Shown piece after piece: positions 60,871 to 64,000 of a stretch of 64,000 nt of DNA. Both the position numbers and the translations under genes were made by a program. Origin of the DNA: Trileptium ribeirensis (Eukaryota > Nematoda > Enoplea > Enoplida > Thoracostomopsidae); contig JASANE010012524.1 in the NCBI GenBank assembly GCA_030248225.1, positions 1-64,000 on the forward strand, in the 5' to 3' direction. Each line of letters begins with the position of its first letter. Within the stretch, counting starts at the first letter, position 1. The notes beneath the pieces are model-generated. The model did not search any database, was not told the origin of the DNA, and saw only the letters and a program-made list of their open reading frames with translations.

Positions 60871-62275
60871 GGGGAATAAAAAATTTGGTATCAAGAGCAC
60901 CCGAAAACTAGAAGTTGGCGGTCTGGCATTGGTTGGTATAGAACTATGTTACAAACTTTGTTTTTTACAATTATATGACGTAAAGCATTACCACATTCAA
61001 GTGAAAATGCTATTTTTTACAAAATTTGATTCGCAGCTCTGAACGCGATATGGGACATGAACCCGGTATAGCTGTGGTAAAATTGTAGATATGGTCGGCG
61101 CTGGTCGAAAATAAGCATTAAAAATTATCGATCGCTTGTTTCGCTGAATAGGAAAGAAATATGAGCAGTTCTTATCTAGAACGTACTACGATAACTCTTG
61201 CACTATAGAAACCTAATATTACAAACCAAGAATTACGTTATTAAACTATACATCATTTGAATCATTTAATATGAACCTTAGCAAGACTGATTTGCTATAT
61301 ATTTTGTGCCTTTCAGATCAGTAATTGTGTCAAAGAATAAAATGCAACCTCAACTATACCCACAAGCCTATATTTTACCATTTTGATAAATGTACAGAAT
61401 AAGACTGAAAATATAAAAATAATTTCCTTTTGTGGCAATTTACTATTGGCTGCAAACGTATATACTTTTTCATCAGTTCAAAATATTTCGGAATTAGCTA
61501 TTATAATAAGCTAGATGTGTTATGATTTCAATTTTCCTTCTTTCTCCAATACAATATCTTTTGCTTAAGCCAATATTTTTTTATTTACAACTTGCAAGTA
61601 TACAGATCCATCCAATTTCAAACAAGTATATATTCTGATTTAGTTGATGAATGCAACGAATATTGGGTAGAGTTGAAGGTTCTTTACTGTGCCATGGTTT
61701 TGTTGATTTGGTCGTAATGTTAGGCATTTCAACTTTTGCAACAATATCATACCGTTAAGGTCGACCTGCTATTTTCGCTATAATGATTTTATTTTGGAAA
61801 GTAGTTTAGAACCCAAGACACCGAGGAGTATGGCTCTTCCGTTCATTCTAACGTTATGTCCAGTTGTCATAGACATTTTCGTGCAAAAGTTTTATTTCAA
61901 GGAAGGCTCAAAATCATTGACCGACAGCTTTGAGCATGTCGACTGCACATCATGTTTTAAGGGGTCATTTCATGTCTGGCTCATTAAAATAATAATAGAA
62001 CTGAAATGGAATGAAAATGTAACATCGTTCTAAAACACATGAACAGAATATCTTCAGTCATATGGTCCAGACGTCCAAATTTGGTTGTTGCTGTATTTTG
62101 ACTTTCATAAAAGAAAAGACTGATGCCTGAAATGCCCTAGACATGTAACATTATAGCGCGGATAACTGACACAGTTTTCTTTGCACTTACTTTCATAATA
62201 AATCTTGCTGAATTTTGCACACAAGCTCTAAACAACAGGTCCCTGTCACATTTAGAGGCTGTGTGTTATAATTCT
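60871..62275. other. Shaw intron before last exon
   Basis: AT-rich intronic sequence without recognised elements. Confidence 0.5.
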
Positions 62276-62279
62276 TGAA

Positions 62280-62395
62280 AAAACAGCTTAGAGCAGGCAA
62301 TCGGGTGCGGCGGCTTCCCAACTTAGTCTTAGGCTTAGTATAAGGCTAATAAAAAAGACCTTAGCATAGGCTGAGGGTAAGGCTTAACATGAATT
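62280..62395. repeat. TTAGGC/TTAGTC-rich dispersed tract
   Basis: Contains AACTTAGTCTTAGGCTTAG and GCTGAGGGTAAGGCTTAAC after ACAGCTTAGAGC. Similar words occur at 13180-13250, 21600-21700, 39540-39600 and 54210-54275. It lies just upstream of the last Shaw exon. Confidence 0.5.
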
Positions 62396-62448
62396 TCACT
62401 TCTACTCCTAAAACTAATTAACCAAAAAATTAATTATTACAATTTTAG

Positions 62449-63791
62449 GAGCGAAATCATCACCATTACAGACACCAACAGCAACAACAGAAGATGCATT
62501 TGCTCAACAGCACCAACAACAGCTAAATAGAAAGCGAAGTGTTGTTGCACTAGCGGCTCAATTTATATCGTCAAGCAGTAACAAACGAAGCCCAAATCAA
62601 ATCCCACTGATAGCAACACCGGTTGCAGCTGGACTAGGAATTGGCAGCGGTACACTTGATGAATCTAGTGGCGGTTGTGGCCACGAATATTCCGATGTAT
62701 TTTCAAAGCTATCAACGGTATCTTCAAAATCGACAATGCTAAATCCATCGTCAGCATGTCGAGCTGTTCGAAGAAAGAAAACCGAATTTTTACGGTTTTA
62801 CGGTCGTGCACAAACGAAAGCAGAACCCACAAATCTAACACTACTTGGTAGCACTCAGTCGCGGTCGCTAGAAGTTCTTCCGCCGAAGCTCATTAGTTTG
62901 TCGAACAGAAATAATTGCGATGACAGCGATACGACATATGCGATCAGTCGTGAAACTGTGCCAAATAACAATGAATCTATAACCGTTGAAGCAACTATAG
63001 AAGATAATGATGATAACCAAACGATTGCACTATCACGTAGCGGTAGCGATTCTAACTGTCCGCTTTCTCAATATCAAATGAATGCTAATCTAACCAAATC
63101 AGATCGTGATGATCATAATAGCCACTATCTTGACGTGGAAAACCCAAGTAAAACCAGCAGTTGTTCATGTATACTTGACTATCGCTCATATACTGCTAAT
63201 TTAAACTGCGATCCGTTGAACAAGTCAACTAATCTATTATGTCATCATCATCATAACAACAGAATCGATCGTCCTCAAATTGCATATACTCGTCTAACGC
63301 CCCAAAAATATCTACTTCCACACGCAGTCGAGAATCGTCGTACAGGCGCTGATTTGTTACTCCCGTCGGCTAAGTCAAATACTAATAATATCTCAACAAA
63401 CGCCGACTGTAAACGTCAATGTCTTCTATACAGAAAGTCCCTTTCAAACAAGACGGCGGCTACTTCGAAGATACAACGATCAACCCAAACATCGTTTTTT
63501 GACGCTGCGGCTACATCAGCTGCTGACGATGAAGAGACGTACGCGTTGCTGCCGAAATGTTCAACTCTATCTCTCGCTGTTACCCCGTTGTCCTCATCGC
63601 CGACATCATCACAACGGAGAACTGTTCACAATCCTAGTCCATCATCAAACAACGAACGCGACAAAGACAATTACGCTAACAGACACCGCAAAAGTAATAG
63701 TGCCATCGCTGTCGGTAGTTTTAAGCCGAAACCGTCATCAGTTGACGAAACGGTTTGTGATGCTCATGATCGATTGACTGTCAATGATTGA
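62449..63791 (+). CDS. Shaw: Shaw (Kv3)-type K+ channel, long C-terminal tail exon
   Basis: The frame is open from the acceptor AATTTTAG to a TGA at 63789-63791, 447 codons, entering in phase 1 as required by the donor at 52771. It encodes a low-complexity, hydrophilic cytoplasmic tail: a Gln-rich start (AFAQQHQQQLNRKRS), a Gly/Ser part, a basic RAVRRKKTEFLRFYGR, then long Ser/Thr/Asn-rich stretches with many possible phosphorylation sites, a HHHHNN run and STQTSFFDAAATS near the end. I recognise no folded domain. Assignment to Shaw is inference from position, strand and phase; a separate gene whose last exon this is cannot be excluded. Confidence 0.65.
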
Positions 63792-63820
63792 TTGCAAATT
63801 TTGTGATATCTTTTAACTAT

Positions 63821-63985
63821 CAACGCAAACATCGTCTACCCATGGTGCCGCAACAGGTACTACAGCCGCTTAAGATGATAAAACATCTGGATTATCGCCG
63901 AAATTTTCAACCCGATCTCTTCCTGTTATGTCGATATCATCAACGCCGACAACACGACATAGAAGTGGTAGCTGCAAGATTAACT
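63821..63985 (+). repeat. Degenerate downstream duplicate of the tail exon
   Basis: Sequence from CAACGCAAACATCG onward aligns with 63482-63645 (CAACCCAAACATCG), an offset of 339 bp, which is a multiple of three. Shared words include GCCGAAATTTTCAACCCGAT versus GCCGAAATGTTCAACTCTAT and a TCATCAACGCCGACA-type match. It lies after the stop and has its own TAA, so it is probably 3' UTR or a decayed exon piece. Confidence 0.75.
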
Positions 63986-64000
63986 GTCACAGTTCATCAT

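Overview
This is an AT-rich eukaryotic window with long introns, GT-AG splice sites, abundant minisatellites, small DNA transposons, a LINE fragment and tRNA-like SINE pieces. It suggests an invertebrate animal. Degenerate TTAGGC-like tracts weakly recall the nematode telomere repeat, but I cannot fix the phylum. Nearly all short open frames are chance or repeat-derived. The real coding content is a few exons whose splice phases can be checked by hand.

Two potassium-channel genes are present. The first, on the minus strand, is a complete two-pore-domain (K2P/TWK) channel in four exons: 34874-35087, 30169-30399, 27905-28079 and 22266-23055. All junction phases agree and give 469 residues, with filters TIGYGH and TIGFGD. 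The second, on the plus strand, is a Shaw (Kv3)-type voltage-gated channel with exons 44351-45066 (S1-S5), 46049-46286 (pore-S6), 52669-52771 and 62449-63791 (long C-terminal tail). Its N-terminal T1 exons are not visible.

The most striking structure is a 5.7 kb imperfect palindrome (arms about 39945-42658 and 43015-45670, spacer about 0.36 kb). The right arm carries the intact Shaw S1-S5 exon; the left arm carries the same exon inverted and broken by frameshifts and a stop. Directly after the pore exon, an 87-bp minisatellite supplies about eight evenly spaced acceptor-like sites.

Layout: 1-650, 75-bp minisatellite; 651-8970, mostly unannotated with a three-copy repeat and a TA tract; 8975-11780, 53-bp satellite with a 683-bp higher-order period and a strange A/C-biased block; 13390-18300, weak candidate exons, perhaps of an alpha-2-macroglobulin/TEP-like gene, and an 81-bp cysteine-coding minisatellite; 19117-20025, LINE 3' end; 21551-21745, a MITE; 22215-35087, the K2P gene with intronic MITEs (one hAT-type with a perfect 8-bp target duplication) and a SINE; 35325-39900, MITE and repeats; 39945-45670, palindrome; 44351-63791, Shaw gene, with a dead mariner-like transposon, GC-rich islands and SINE duplications in its introns. 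The window ends in a degenerate duplicate of part of the Shaw tail exon.
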